Below, one piece after another: positions 35,634 to 43,609 of a DNA stretch of 64,000 nt. The notes beneath the pieces are model-generated. The model was not told where the DNA came from. It was given only the letters and a program-made list of their open reading frames with translations, and ran no database searches. Position numbers and translations under genes: made by a program. Origin of the DNA: JAJPKK01 sp963781195 (GTDB taxonomy: Bacteria > Pseudomonadota > Alphaproteobacteria > Rhizobiales > Xanthobacteraceae); the NCBI GenBank assembly GCA_963781195.1, contig CAWAEZ010000009.1:62001-126000 (forward strand). Direction: 5' to 3'. How positions within the stretch are numbered: the first letter of the stretch is position 1; each line of letters begins with the position of its first letter.

Positions 35634-36500
35634 ATGGGGATTTGCAATTCGCGGGCTGTCGCTGTGTCCTGCCGGAGCGCGCTCGGCGCGGCCGCGCTCG
35701 TCGCGCTGGTGGCCGCCGCCGCCGCGGAGGACTCCAAGAAGTATCCCGACTGGGAAGGCATGTGGAATTGCGGCAGCCCCGTCGGCACCTGGGACCCCAC
35801 CAAGCCGCCGGGCCTCGGCCAGCAGGCTCCGCTCACGCCGGAATACCAGCAGGTCCTCGTGGACAACCTCGCCAAGGGCAAGGCGGGCGTCCAGTTCGAC
35901 ATCAAGGGCACCTGCGGGCCGGTGGGGATGCCGCGGGTGATGCTCATGTACGAGCCCATGGAGATCGTGATCAAGCCGAAGGTCACCTACATGCTGATCG
36001 AGTCCATGAGCCCGATCCGGCGCATCTACACCGACGGGCGCGACTTCCCGGCCGAGCCCGATCCGGCGTTCGTCGGCTATTCGATCGGCAAGTGGCTCGA
36101 CACCGACAATGACGGTACCTACGACGCGCTGGAGATCGAGACCCGACACATGCGCGGACCGCGCCTCTATGACTCCGTCGGCACGCCGCTCTCCAAGGAG
36201 AACGACACCGTCGTCAAGGAGAAGCTCTACCTCGACAAGTCCAATCCGGACATCCTGCGCAACGACATCACGACCACTGACGGCGCGCTGACCAAACCGT
36301 GGACCGTGTCGCGCTTCTATAAGCGCGAGCACAATCCGATCTACGAGGAGTACAACTGCACCGAGGACAACCGCTGGGTGGCGATCGGCGGCGAACTCTA
36401 CCTCGCAGACTCCGAGGGCTACCTAATGCCGATCCAGAAAGGCCAGGCAGCGCCGGAGCTGAAGTACCTGCAGAAGTATTTCCCCCAGCCGAAGAAATAA
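35634..36500 (+). CDS. Secreted protein of unknown function
   Basis: 288 residues, start supported by GGGAG. Signal peptide about 1-31 (ALGAAALVALVAAAAA). The mature protein opens DSKKYPDWEGMWNCGSPVG and contains a beta-rich body (MEIVIKPKVTYMLIESMSPIRRIYTDGRDFPAE, LEIETRHMRGPRLYDSVG) and a final EEYNCTEDNRW segment. Two Cys residues (NCGS, GTCGP) plus one near the end could form disulfides. The RRIYTDGR-type strand is shared by a family of periplasmic proteins found near catabolic genes in proteobacteria, but I know no assigned function. It stands between the Rieske group and the Gfo/Idh gene and ends before a GC-rich hairpin. Confidence 0.82.
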   Translation: MGICNSRAVAVSCRSALGAAALVALVAAAAAEDSKKYPDWEGMWNCGSPVGTWDPTKPPGLGQQAPLTPEYQQVLVDNLAKGKAGVQFDIKGTCGPVGMPRVMLMYEPMEIVIKPKVTYMLIESMSPIRRIYTDGRDFPAEPDPAFVGYSIGKWLDTDNDGTYDALEIETRHMRGPRLYDSVGTPLSKENDTVVKEKLYLDKSNPDILRNDITTTDGALTKPWTVSRFYKREHNPIYEEYNCTEDNRWVAIGGELYLADSEGYLMPIQKGQAAPELKYLQKYFPQPKK

Positions 36501-36512
36501 CGCAGCCGATGC

Positions 36513-36540
36513 CGGGGGGGCGCGGTGTCGCCCCCCCCCC
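36513..36540. terminator. G7/C10 hairpin between convergent genes
   Basis: A run of seven G with CG (36514-36522) pairs with CG and a run of ten C (36529-36540). It sits 13 bases after the stop of the secreted unknown gene and is in the gap before the convergent Gfo/Idh stop. It is very stable but lacks a T-run. The homopolymers are also places where sequence errors are likely. Confidence 0.4.
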
Positions 36541-36693
36541 GCGCTCCCGGAGGCCGTGGGCGGGCCGGGGAAGCTGCCGATTTGGCGGCGCTCAGCCGCG
36601 GTCGGCGTGATCGGCCGCCGCCGACGCGAAGCGGCGCCGCGCGATCATCCGGCACCGCGATGCGTGACCCGTGGCTCACGCGCAACGTGCGAG

Positions 36694-37662
36694 TTACACG
36701 CTCACCGGGGCCCCTGTCGCGAGCGAGGTCAGCACCGCTTCGAACGCGGCGGTCACCTCGACGTGCTCGCGCGGCGTGATCATGAACGGCGTGCGGTTGG
36801 CGACGGCATCGGCGAACGCCTCCGCCATCACGCGCATCGAGTCGACCGTGGGAAAGGTGTCCTCCCGCGTCGGCTCGCCGATCAGGCCCACCCGCAAAGT
36901 AGCCTCGTCGCGGGCTTCGGCGGAGCCGTTGGTGCCGAAAACGTGCACCCGCCAGAACGACGCGCTGGCGCGGACGGTGGCCATCAGGCCGGTGGCGCCG
37001 GAGGCGAACTGCGCAAGCACCGCGACGGCGTCGCGCGGGTCGGGCGACGGCTTCGGCGCGAACGCCTTGGCGTCGATCTGGCGGATCGGCCCGGCAAGCG
37101 ACACCAGCGCGTCGAGCACGTGCAGACCGCACCCGGTCATGCCGAGGCCGGGCGATTCCTCGGGGTCGTCGCGCCAGCCGCCGGCGGCCACGCGGGTCGA
37201 GTACTCGTTGGAGAAGTGCCCCTCCACATGGAGGATGTCGCCGAGCGTGCCGGCATCGACCACGCGCCGCAACTCGCGCATCGACGCAAAGCAGCGCCGG
37301 TTGTAGCCGCTCGCCAGCGGCACGCCGGCCGCGCCGCAGGCTTCCACGGCGCGCACCGCCTCGGCGCGGGTGAGCGCGAGCGGTTTTTCGCACCACACCG
37401 CCTTGCCCGCCCGGGCGGAAGCGACGACCTCGTCGACGTGGCGCGAATGGGGCGTCGCGAGCACCACGGCATCGATCGCCGGATCGGCGAGCACCGCGTC
37501 GAGATCGCGGGTCACGGCGAGGCCGTGCTGCGCGGCAAACGCGGCGGCGAGCGCCGGGTCGCGCGTCACCGCGCGGGTGTAGCGGATGCGTTGGCTACCG
37601 GCGACCGCGGTGACGTGGTTGCGTCCCCAGCGTCCCAGCCCGACGATTGCGGCATTGATCAC
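36694..37662 (-). CDS. Gfo/Idh/MocA-family NAD(P)-dependent oxidoreductase
   Basis: 322 residues. Rossmann motif near the start (AAIVGLGRWGRNH), the family signature EKPLALTRAEA around residue 93, and the C-terminal open beta-sheet domain with GDILHVEGHFSNE and GLGMTGCGLHVLDAL (His of the active site). Members oxidise or reduce sugars, inositol and other polyols or act on ring products. No signal peptide. A LacI-type palindrome lies 23-36 bases upstream of the start. The next gene, a beta-hydroxyacid dehydrogenase, is divergent. Confidence 0.92.
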   Translation of the reverse strand: MINAAIVGLGRWGRNHVTAVAGSQRIRYTRAVTRDPALAAAFAAQHGLAVTRDLDAVLADPAIDAVVLATPHSRHVDEVVASARAGKAVWCEKPLALTRAEAVRAVEACGAAGVPLASGYNRRCFASMRELRRVVDAGTLGDILHVEGHFSNEYSTRVAAGGWRDDPEESPGLGMTGCGLHVLDALVSLAGPIRQIDAKAFAPKPSPDPRDAVAVLAQFASGATGLMATVRASASFWRVHVFGTNGSAEARDEATLRVGLIGEPTREDTFPTVDSMRVMAEAFADAVANRTPFMITPREHVEVTAAFEAVLTSLATGAPVSV

Positions 37663-37684
37663 GAATGCGACCTCATTTGGATTG

Positions 37685-37698
37685 TGGAAACGTTTTCA
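37685..37698. promoter_or_regulatory. LacI/GalR-type operator candidate
   Basis: TGGAAACGTTTTCA has an almost perfect dyad with a central CG (AAACGTTT), matching the general LacI-family operator pattern. It lies just upstream of the Gfo/Idh gene start, in position to block its transcription. No LacI-family gene is in the window. Confidence 0.5.
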
Positions 37699-38101
37699 CC
37701 CCGATGCGGCGCGGTTGGGAGCCGAGTCCGCGAGCCTCTCCTCATCCGCAAGCGGGGAACGAAGGCCGCGGCATGCCGATGATCTGCATAGCATGCCGAT
37801 CTCGCGACAGCCGACAGGCTCCCTCCACCACTTGCGGGTGTTCAGACCGTGGACTTGCTGGACGGGTGTTCGGAGACATCGTGGACACTTTCGGGGCCGC
37901 GGGGGAGAGTTGGCATGCAGGCGCTTCCTGCCGGTGCAGCGTCCCCTCCTCGCGCCACATGGCACCGAAGCCACCCCTATGCAAACATGATGACGCCTTC
38001 GAACACCCCATGACGAAGCAAGGGATTGCAGGCGCAGACGTTCCGTCTCAAGCAGGGGCCTCTCGCAAGGTCACGCAGCAGGCAGGAACGGGGAAAGCGG
38101 C
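37699..38101. other. 403-base gap with no convincing gene
   Basis: Between divergent oxidoreductase genes. Short open frames exist on both strands, with Cys/His/Arg-rich, non-family translations and no good ribosome binding sites. It must hold the promoter of the hydroxyacid dehydrogenase gene, but I see no clear box or repeat. Confidence 0.5.
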
Positions 38102-38977
38102 ATGAGCGATCCGGTCGGCATCATCGGTCTCGGTCTGATGGGAAGCGTCCTCGCCGGCCGGCTCATCGGCGCGGGCTTCCCGGTCGTCGGCTTCGATGTC
38201 GAGGCGGCCAAGAACGAGGCGCTCGTCGCGCAAGGCGGCCGCGCCACGACGTCGATCGAGGAGGTCGCGCGCAGCGCCGGTCCGATCGTCCTCGCCCTGT
38301 TCGACACCGACCAGGTGGAGACGGTGGTGGAGGGCCCGATCGTTTCCGCGCTCGGCGAACGTTCCGGGAAAATCGTGATGTGCACGTCGACCTGCGATCC
38401 CGACCGCATCGCCGCGCTGGCCGAACGGGTCGCCGCGCGCGGCCTGCGTTTGCTGGAGACGCCGGTGTCGGGCACCAGCGAGCAGGTACGGCGCGGCGAC
38501 GGCGTCGGGCTGATCGGCGGGGACCCCGCCGTGGCCAACGAGGTCGTCGGCGTGCTCGATGCGCTGTTCCCGCTGCGGTTCCATGTCGGCGGCGCCGGCG
38601 ACGGCGGCCGCGCCAAGCTCGCGGTCAATCTCATTCTCGGCCTCAACCGCGCCGCGCTCGCCGAAGGCCTGGTGTTCGCCACCCGCCTCGGCCTCGACCC
38701 GCAGACCTTCCTCGAGATCGCTAAGGGTTCGGCCGCCTATTCCCAGGTGATGGACACCAAGGGCCGCAAAATGGCCGCCTCGGATTTCACCCCGGAAGGG
38801 CGCGCCCGCCAAACGCTCAAGGATGTGTACCTCATGCTGGACCAGGCCGCGCGTCATGGCCAGGAGCTGCCGCTGCTCGAGATACATCGCGACCTGCTCG
38901 CGGCCTGCGTGGCGGCCGGCGAAGGCGATCTCGACAACAGCGTCGTCATCAACGAGATCCGCCGGCGGGCGAAATGA
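38102..38977 (+). CDS. 3-hydroxyisobutyrate-dehydrogenase-family (beta-hydroxyacid) dehydrogenase
   Basis: 291 residues. NAD(P) motif VGIIGLGLMGSVLAGRL at the start; substrate-binding segment LLETPVSGTSEQVRRGDG; the catalytic Lys lies in GRAKLAVNLILGLNRAALAEG. This is the beta-hydroxyacid dehydrogenase family (3-hydroxyisobutyrate, tartronate semialdehyde, 6-phosphogluconate-like). The exact substrate cannot be read. Its place at the end of the catabolic region suggests oxidation of a small hydroxy-acid product. Confidence 0.92.
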   Translation: MSDPVGIIGLGLMGSVLAGRLIGAGFPVVGFDVEAAKNEALVAQGGRATTSIEEVARSAGPIVLALFDTDQVETVVEGPIVSALGERSGKIVMCTSTCDPDRIAALAERVAARGLRLLETPVSGTSEQVRRGDGVGLIGGDPAVANEVVGVLDALFPLRFHVGGAGDGGRAKLAVNLILGLNRAALAEGLVFATRLGLDPQTFLEIAKGSAAYSQVMDTKGRKMAASDFTPEGRARQTLKDVYLMLDQAARHGQELPLLEIHRDLLAACVAAGEGDLDNSVVINEIRRRAK

Positions 38978-38996
38978 CCAGCGCGCGCGGCTTCAA

Positions 38997-39028
38997 GGGT
39001 TGCGGCTCTGGGGGGTTGCGGCTCTGGG
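38997..39028 (+). repeat. Two 16-base tandem repeats
   Basis: GGGTTGCGGCTCTGGG occurs at 38997-39012 and 39013-39028, followed by looser related words to about 39060. The repeats fill the short gap between the convergent dehydrogenase and CBS-BON genes. No function seen. Confidence 0.7.
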
Positions 39029-39064
39029 GGGCTCTGAGGCTTGCGACCCCGGGAGCTTGCGACT

Positions 39065-39823
39065 CTAAGGCTTGGGTGACGGCGCCGCCGGCGTCGCGGC
39101 GGGTGGGGTGTCGGTGAGATCGGAGTCGCTGATGACCATGCCGGACATCGGCTCGACCCAGGTGAGGTGACTGACCACCTTCTTCACACCGGGAATGTTT
39201 TCAGCACAGACCCGGATCGCCTGGCCCTGCGATCCCTCCAGGATCGTGCCCCACAACTCGACCACGCCGTCCTTGACCGAGGCATCGATCAGCGCCGCCG
39301 GCGCCCACACCTGCCGCTGGAATTCGGCGAGCAGCTGCTGGCGGATCGCCGCGTCGGTCTCGGCCGGCACCGGCGCGGCACGGCTGATGGCGGCGAGCGC
39401 CCGCATCAGGTTGGCGCGGCTGACGATGCCCACGACCTGCGTCCCGCGGACCACCGGCAAGCGTTTGACACGGCGGTGCTCCATGACGTGGACGACCTCT
39501 TCGAGCGGCGTGTCCTCCTTGATGGTGATGGGATCGCGGGTCATCACCTCGCCGACCTTGCGTGCATGGGTCTCCACATATTCCTCGGCGAGCCGGCCCG
39601 GCCCGACCAGGAATTCGAGCCAGCGCGGCCGCTTGCGCATGGTCCCGGTTTCGGCGCGGCGCAGGAAGTCGCCTTCGGTCACCATGCCCACCATCGTGCC
39701 CGACGCATCGATGACCGGCAGGCCGCTGATGTGGTTGCGCGTCATCAACTCGATCGCGTCCAGCACGCTGGATTCGGGCGAGATGGAAATGACGCGACCG
39801 GTCATGATGTCACCGGCTTTCAT
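39065..39823 (-). CDS. Tandem CBS-domain and BON-domain protein
   Basis: 252 residues; AGGAGA precedes ATG 39823. Two CBS domains (about 1-65: MKAGDIMTGRVISISPESSV; about 85-145: VGEVMTRDPITIKEDTPLEEV) form a nucleotide-sensing Bateman module. A BON domain follows (about 155-215: AALIDASVKDGVVELWGTI). The tail is Pro/Ala-rich. The same architecture occurs in many rhizobial stress-related proteins and probably senses adenosine nucleotides near the membrane. No leader or membrane segment is present. It precedes, but is not clearly co-transcribed with, the patatin gene (121 bases upstream). Confidence 0.92.
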   Translation of the reverse strand: MKAGDIMTGRVISISPESSVLDAIELMTRNHISGLPVIDASGTMVGMVTEGDFLRRAETGTMRKRPRWLEFLVGPGRLAEEYVETHARKVGEVMTRDPITIKEDTPLEEVVHVMEHRRVKRLPVVRGTQVVGIVSRANLMRALAAISRAAPVPAETDAAIRQQLLAEFQRQVWAPAALIDASVKDGVVELWGTILEGSQGQAIRVCAENIPGVKKVVSHLTWVEPMSGMVISDSDLTDTPPAATPAAPSPKP

Positions 39824-39943
39824 GGGGCTCTCCTGTGGGCGTCGAAGAAATTTCGGGCGCATTGCGCGGCGGCGCGCGGCGAAACCCTGACCTTCCTGAT
39901 TGCGACCGCCGGGTCAAGCCCGGCCACGCAGGGCAGGCATGGC

Positions 39944-40990
39944 TCAGACGCCTTCCAGCAGGACGTCGAGATCGAGCGACGAGCGCTTTCCGAGGTCGCC
40001 GGCATGGGCGGTCAGGAACGCGTCCGCGGCCAGGCGTCCCTGGTCGCGCAGCATGGTCAAAAACTCCCATTCGGCATTGAGCTTCGAGGAATAGCCGAGG
40101 CCGGCCATCACCGCATTGGCCACGCGGTGAATCCGCATGCCCGCCCACTTGGCCCCTTCGGTGTCGCCGGGCTGCCCGACCTGCCGCAGCAGCGCGATCA
40201 TCCGGAGCTCCTTGAGCAGCACGGCATTGAACGAGACCTCGTTGAGACGGTCGAGGATATCGCGCGCCGAGCGCGGCACCCCCTTCCTCTCGACCGGATT
40301 GATCGGCACGAGGATGGTGTCGCTCGCGCTGCACTCGCGGACCAGCGGCGTCATCGTCGGATTGCCGGAGTAGCCGCCGTCCCAGTAATGCTCGCCGTCG
40401 ATCTCCACCGCCTTGAACATGGTCGGAAGGCAGGCCGAGGCGAGCAGCACGTCGGGGGTGAGCTCGCCGTTGCGGAAAACCCGGCCGCGGCCGGTGCTCA
40501 CATTGGTCGCGGTGACGAACAGCTTGATCGGGCTGCGCGGCAGGCGGGCGAAGTCGATGGTCTTGGCGAGCACGTCGCTCAGCGGATTGGTGCCGAGCGG
40601 ATTGAGGTCGTACGGCGAGAACAGTCTCGACATGATGTCCATGGTGATGAACATCGGCGACTGGTCGAGCGTCCACCGGCCGAGCAGCACGTCGAGCGGC
40701 CCGCGCTGGAACGGACTGAAGCGCGCCGCCTGCGAAACGCTCTCCCAGAACGCGGCGAGCGACCGGCGGGCGCCCGCGGCGCCGCCGTCGGTATAGCCGT
40801 CAGCGAGCACCGCGGCATTCATGGCGCCGGCCGAGGTGCCGGAAATGCCGTCGATGCGCAGTTGCGGCTCTTCCAGCAGCCGGTCGAGGACGCCCCAGGT
40901 GAAGGCGCCATGGGAGCCGCCACCCTGAAGGGCGAGGTCGACGGAGACGGACTCGGTGATTTTTTGCGTGGCGGGCGCCGAGGTTGGCAT
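39944..40990 (-). CDS. Patatin-like phospholipase (RssA-type)
   Basis: 348 residues, GGAGAA before ATG 40990. Catalytic features: glycine-rich oxyanion motif LQGGGSHGAF (residues 21-30), nucleophile Ser53 in GISGTSAGAM, and the dyad Asp in YWDGGYSGNP (about residue 204). These are the Ser-Asp dyad elements of bacterial patatins, which cleave acyl groups from lipids or storage polymers. The protein has no leader. Family members in rhizobia have been linked to polyhydroxybutyrate or membrane lipid turnover, but this is not readable here. It is divergent from the Mrp operon. Confidence 0.92.
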   Translation of the reverse strand: MPTSAPATQKITESVSVDLALQGGGSHGAFTWGVLDRLLEEPQLRIDGISGTSAGAMNAAVLADGYTDGGAAGARRSLAAFWESVSQAARFSPFQRGPLDVLLGRWTLDQSPMFITMDIMSRLFSPYDLNPLGTNPLSDVLAKTIDFARLPRSPIKLFVTATNVSTGRGRVFRNGELTPDVLLASACLPTMFKAVEIDGEHYWDGGYSGNPTMTPLVRECSASDTILVPINPVERKGVPRSARDILDRLNEVSFNAVLLKELRMIALLRQVGQPGDTEGAKWAGMRIHRVANAVMAGLGYSSKLNAEWEFLTMLRDQGRLAADAFLTAHAGDLGKRSSLDLDVLLEGV

Positions 40991-41195
40991 CGGTCTTCTC
41001 CGGACGGTTGTGGCGCGCTTCCTCGGGCGGGTTTTTCTGTTGCACACGGTCTATCACATGCCGGTGCGCCATGCGGGCGCCGTTTTGGAGGGCTGCGCCG
41101 CACCGAGCCTGCCCGGCTTGTTCGCGGCACGCCGCGCTGCTTCGATTTCGCCTTCTTTGCGCATAAGGTTCGCGAACTAGGGATCGGATCGCTTC

Positions 41196-41720
41196 ATGAG
41201 CGCGCGCAGCCTGTTGGGTCGTATCGGGATCGCCGACGGCATGGCCGTGCCGGCCGCCACGCGATGTGCGGCCTTCGCAGCGCTGTGGATGGCCCTCGCC
41301 GGTGCCGATCCCGCCGACCTGCCGGGCGGTCTGGTGGCCGTCGTGGCCGCAACCCTGGCGAGCCTGCGCCTCGCGCCGCCCGGTCCGTTGCGGCTTTCGC
41401 CCCCTGCCCTCGCGCACCTCACGCTGCGCGTGCTCTCGCAAGCAATCGTCGCGGGGATGGATGTCGCATGGCGCGCGCTCGATCCGCGATTGCCGTTGCG
41501 GCCGGGGTTCATCGTGTTTTCACCGTACCTTCGGAAGGGAATGGCGTTGAACACGTTTTGCACGCTGACGAGCCTCGCCCCGGGGACGCTTCCCGCCGGG
41601 CCGGACCGGGATGGCGCGCTCGTCATCCATTGCCTGGACACCGGCCAGCCGGTCGCCGCTCATCTGGCCGCCGACGAGCAGCTGTTGGCGCGGGCCCTGG
41701 GATGTGCCGCCGATGTCTGA
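41196..41720 (+). CDS. mrpE: Mrp antiporter subunit E
   Basis: 174 residues. Hydrophobic N-terminal half with about two membrane segments (AALWMALAGADPADLPGGLVAVVAA) and the MnhE signature LRPGFIVFSPYLRKGMALNTFCTLTSLAPGTLPA, followed by a soluble tail with a VIHCLDTGQP segment. First gene of the Mrp operon. The ribosome binding site is weak (GGATCGGA). The subunit is needed for assembly of the sodium/proton antiporter complex. The 205-base gap to the divergent patatin gene holds the operon promoter. Confidence 0.92.
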   Translation: MSARSLLGRIGIADGMAVPAATRCAAFAALWMALAGADPADLPGGLVAVVAATLASLRLAPPGPLRLSPPALAHLTLRVLSQAIVAGMDVAWRALDPRLPLRPGFIVFSPYLRKGMALNTFCTLTSLAPGTLPAGPDRDGALVIHCLDTGQPVAAHLAADEQLLARALGCAADV

Positions 41721-42015
41721 TTTTCTCGCCCTCTCCGCCATCTTCGTGCTGGCGATGGTGGCGCTCGGTCTGGTCCGCGTGCTGCGCGGTCCGGCGAATG
41801 CAGATCGCATGATGTCGGCGCAGCTTCTCGGCACCGGCGGCATCGCGGCGCTGCTGCTGGTTGCGGCGGCGATGGGGACGTCCGCGCTCACCGATGTCGC
41901 GCTCGTGATCGCGCTGCTTGCCGCATTCGCCTCGGTCGTCTTCGTCGTCGGCGGCGCGTATTCCGACGCCGAGGCGCCAAACGCAGCCGAGCCGGGAAGC
42001 ACGGAAAGGCAATGA
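41713..42015 (+). CDS. mrpF: Mrp antiporter subunit F
   Basis: 100 residues, starting eight bases before the end of mrpE. Three membrane segments (ALSAIFVLAMVALGLVRVLRG, QLLGTGGIAALLLVAAAMG, VALVIALLAAFASVVFVV) with the family motif RGPANADRMMSAQLLGTGG between the first two. The size and order are typical of MrpF. Confidence 0.92.
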   Translation: MSDFLALSAIFVLAMVALGLVRVLRGPANADRMMSAQLLGTGGIAALLLVAAAMGTSALTDVALVIALLAAFASVVFVVGGAYSDAEAPNAAEPGSTERQ

Positions 42016-42302
42016 GCCGTCTTGCCGACCTCATCACCGTCGTTTCGGTCGCCGCCGGCGCCTTCTTCTTCATGGCGGGGACCACAGGACTGCTGCGCTT
42101 TCCCGATACGCTGACGCGCCTGCATGCGCTCACCAAGGCCGACAATCTGGGCCTCGGCCTCATCGTACTCGGCCTCCTGCCGCGAGCCGGCGGGCTTCTC
42201 GGCGCGTTCAAGCTGGTGATCGTCTGGCTGCTGGTGCAGCTCTCCGCCGCGACCGTGTCCCAGCTCATCGCCCGCGAGGCGCGACGCGGAACCCCGTCAT
42301 GA
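42012..42302 (+). CDS. mrpG: Mrp antiporter subunit G
   Basis: 96 residues; its ATG overlaps the TGA of mrpF (ATGA). Three membrane segments, with the conserved GLLRFPDTLTRLHALTKADNLGLGLI loop of MrpG proteins. The small size is normal for the subunit. Confidence 0.93.
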   Translation: MSRLADLITVVSVAAGAFFFMAGTTGLLRFPDTLTRLHALTKADNLGLGLIVLGLLPRAGGLLGAFKLVIVWLLVQLSAATVSQLIAREARRGTPS

Positions 42303-43240
42303 CGGCGGTCGGTTTCGCACTCGATTGCGCGCTGGCCGTCCTGGTGGTGGCGCTGGCAGGCTGGATCGTCTTGAAACGCGCCTCGTTCGCCGCGGCGGCG
42401 GGCTTCGTCGGGCTCGGCATTCTGCTGACCCTCGTCTGGGTCCGCCTCGGTGCCATCGACGTCGCGATGACGGAGGCTGCGGTCGGCAGCCTCGCCGGCG
42501 CGCTGCTGCTCGGCGCGGCGGCGCGCCTGCGCGGCGAGACCGCGGCGGCGCAAGCTCCTGGCAGGGGGTCCAGGACCGCGGCGATGGTGTTGTCGGCAGC
42601 CGTCGCCGTTGCGCTCGCCGCGGCTGTCCTGTCGCTGCCCGAGGCCGCCCCGACGCTGGCGCCGGCGGCCGCGGAAAATGCCGCGGCGACCGGGCTTGCC
42701 AACCCCGTTACCAATGTCCTGATCGCGTTTCGCGCCATGGACACTTTGCTGGAGAAGGTCGTGCTCCTTCTCGCCTTGGTCGGCGTGTGGTCGCTGGCTC
42801 CGGATCGCTTGTGGGGCGGCCGGCCGTCGGTGCTCCGTCCCGCCGATCCCGGCGCGGCGCTGGAATTCCTCGCGCGGCTGCTGCCTCCGATCGGAATCGT
42901 GGTCGGCATCTATATCCTGTGGGAAGGCGCCGACCACCCCGGCGGCGCGTTCCAGGGCGGCACGATCCTCGCTGCGATGGGCCTGGTGGTCATGATGGCC
43001 GGGCTCGCGGCCCCGCCGCCGGTCAGCCGCCGCGCGTTGCGGCTGGTGCTGATCGCGGGACCGGCGGTGTTCCTCGCAGTCGGCCTCGGCGGTCTTTTTC
43101 TCGGCAGCGGATTCCTCACCTATCCGGCGGCATTTGCGAAGCCGCTGATCCTCGTCATCGAGTTCGCGATGACACTGACGATCGCGGCGACGCTCGCTCT
43201 CTTGCTGGCCGGTCCGCCGGCGCAGGAGGGCTCGCAGTGA
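42299..43240 (+). CDS. mrpB: Mrp subunit B fused to an MbhD/MrpA-C-terminal-like domain
   Basis: 313 residues; ATGA overlap with mrpG. The first ~100 residues match the MbhD/MrpA C-terminal domain (KRASFAAAAGFVGLGILLTLVWVRLGAIDVAMTEAAVG). A middle segment (ANPVTNVLIAFRAMDTLLEKVVLLLALVGVW) is MbhE-like. The last part is the MnhB domain (PPIGIVVGIYILWEGADHPGGAFQGGTI). In ordinary Mrp operons the first two parts belong to the C-terminus of MrpA. Here they are fused to MrpB, and no full MrpA is present. The layout resembles archaeal Mbh/Mbx antiporter modules. Proton-active acidic residues (DVAMTE) are kept. Confidence 0.9.
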   Translation: MTAVGFALDCALAVLVVALAGWIVLKRASFAAAAGFVGLGILLTLVWVRLGAIDVAMTEAAVGSLAGALLLGAAARLRGETAAAQAPGRGSRTAAMVLSAAVAVALAAAVLSLPEAAPTLAPAAAENAAATGLANPVTNVLIAFRAMDTLLEKVVLLLALVGVWSLAPDRLWGGRPSVLRPADPGAALEFLARLLPPIGIVVGIYILWEGADHPGGAFQGGTILAAMGLVVMMAGLAAPPPVSRRALRLVLIAGPAVFLAVGLGGLFLGSGFLTYPAAFAKPLILVIEFAMTLTIAATLALLLAGPPAQEGSQ

Positions 43241-43575
43241 ACGCGGCGACGGTCTTCGGGCTGTGCGGCGCGGCCGCGGCGGGCCTCGGCCTGTTCGGGG
43301 TGATCGCCGATCCGCGGCCGCTGCGGAAAATCCTGGCGTTCAACCTGCTCGGCGCCGGCGTGTTTCTGTTCTTCGGCGTCGTCGCCCGCCGCGGCGCGGT
43401 GGCGGGGATCGGCAGCGACCCCGTTCCGCAGGCGCTCGTCATCACGGGAATGGTCGTCGCCTTCGCCGCCACGGCCCTGGCGGTAGGGTTGCTGCTGCGG
43501 TTCATCGAGGCCGCCGGCGCCGCGACCCTCGATCCCGGGCCGGAGAGCGCACACTCCGAGCCGAACGACCGATGA
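43237..43575 (+). CDS. mrpC: Mrp antiporter subunit C (NuoK-like)
   Basis: 112 residues from a GTG that overlaps the TGA of mrpB (GTGA), with AGGAGG upstream. Three membrane segments; the middle one has NLLGAGVFLFFGV, and the last starts QALVITGMVVAFAATALAVGLLLR, the NuoK/MrpC signature (DPVPQALVIT). A short polar tail follows. Confidence 0.93.
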   Translation: MNAATVFGLCGAAAAGLGLFGVIADPRPLRKILAFNLLGAGVFLFFGVVARRGAVAGIGSDPVPQALVITGMVVAFAATALAVGLLLRFIEAAGAATLDPGPESAHSEPNDR

Positions 43576-43609
43576 CGCCGCCCCCAAACGTCTTGCGGAA
43601 ACGGCGCGC

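Noticed and set aside
36513..36540. Intrinsic terminator at the G7/C10 hairpin
   Set aside because: No T-run follows on either strand; kept only as a hairpin with low confidence.
37665..38105. Short open frames between the two oxidoreductase genes
   Set aside because: Low-quality translations without ribosome binding sites; they overlap one another in several frames.
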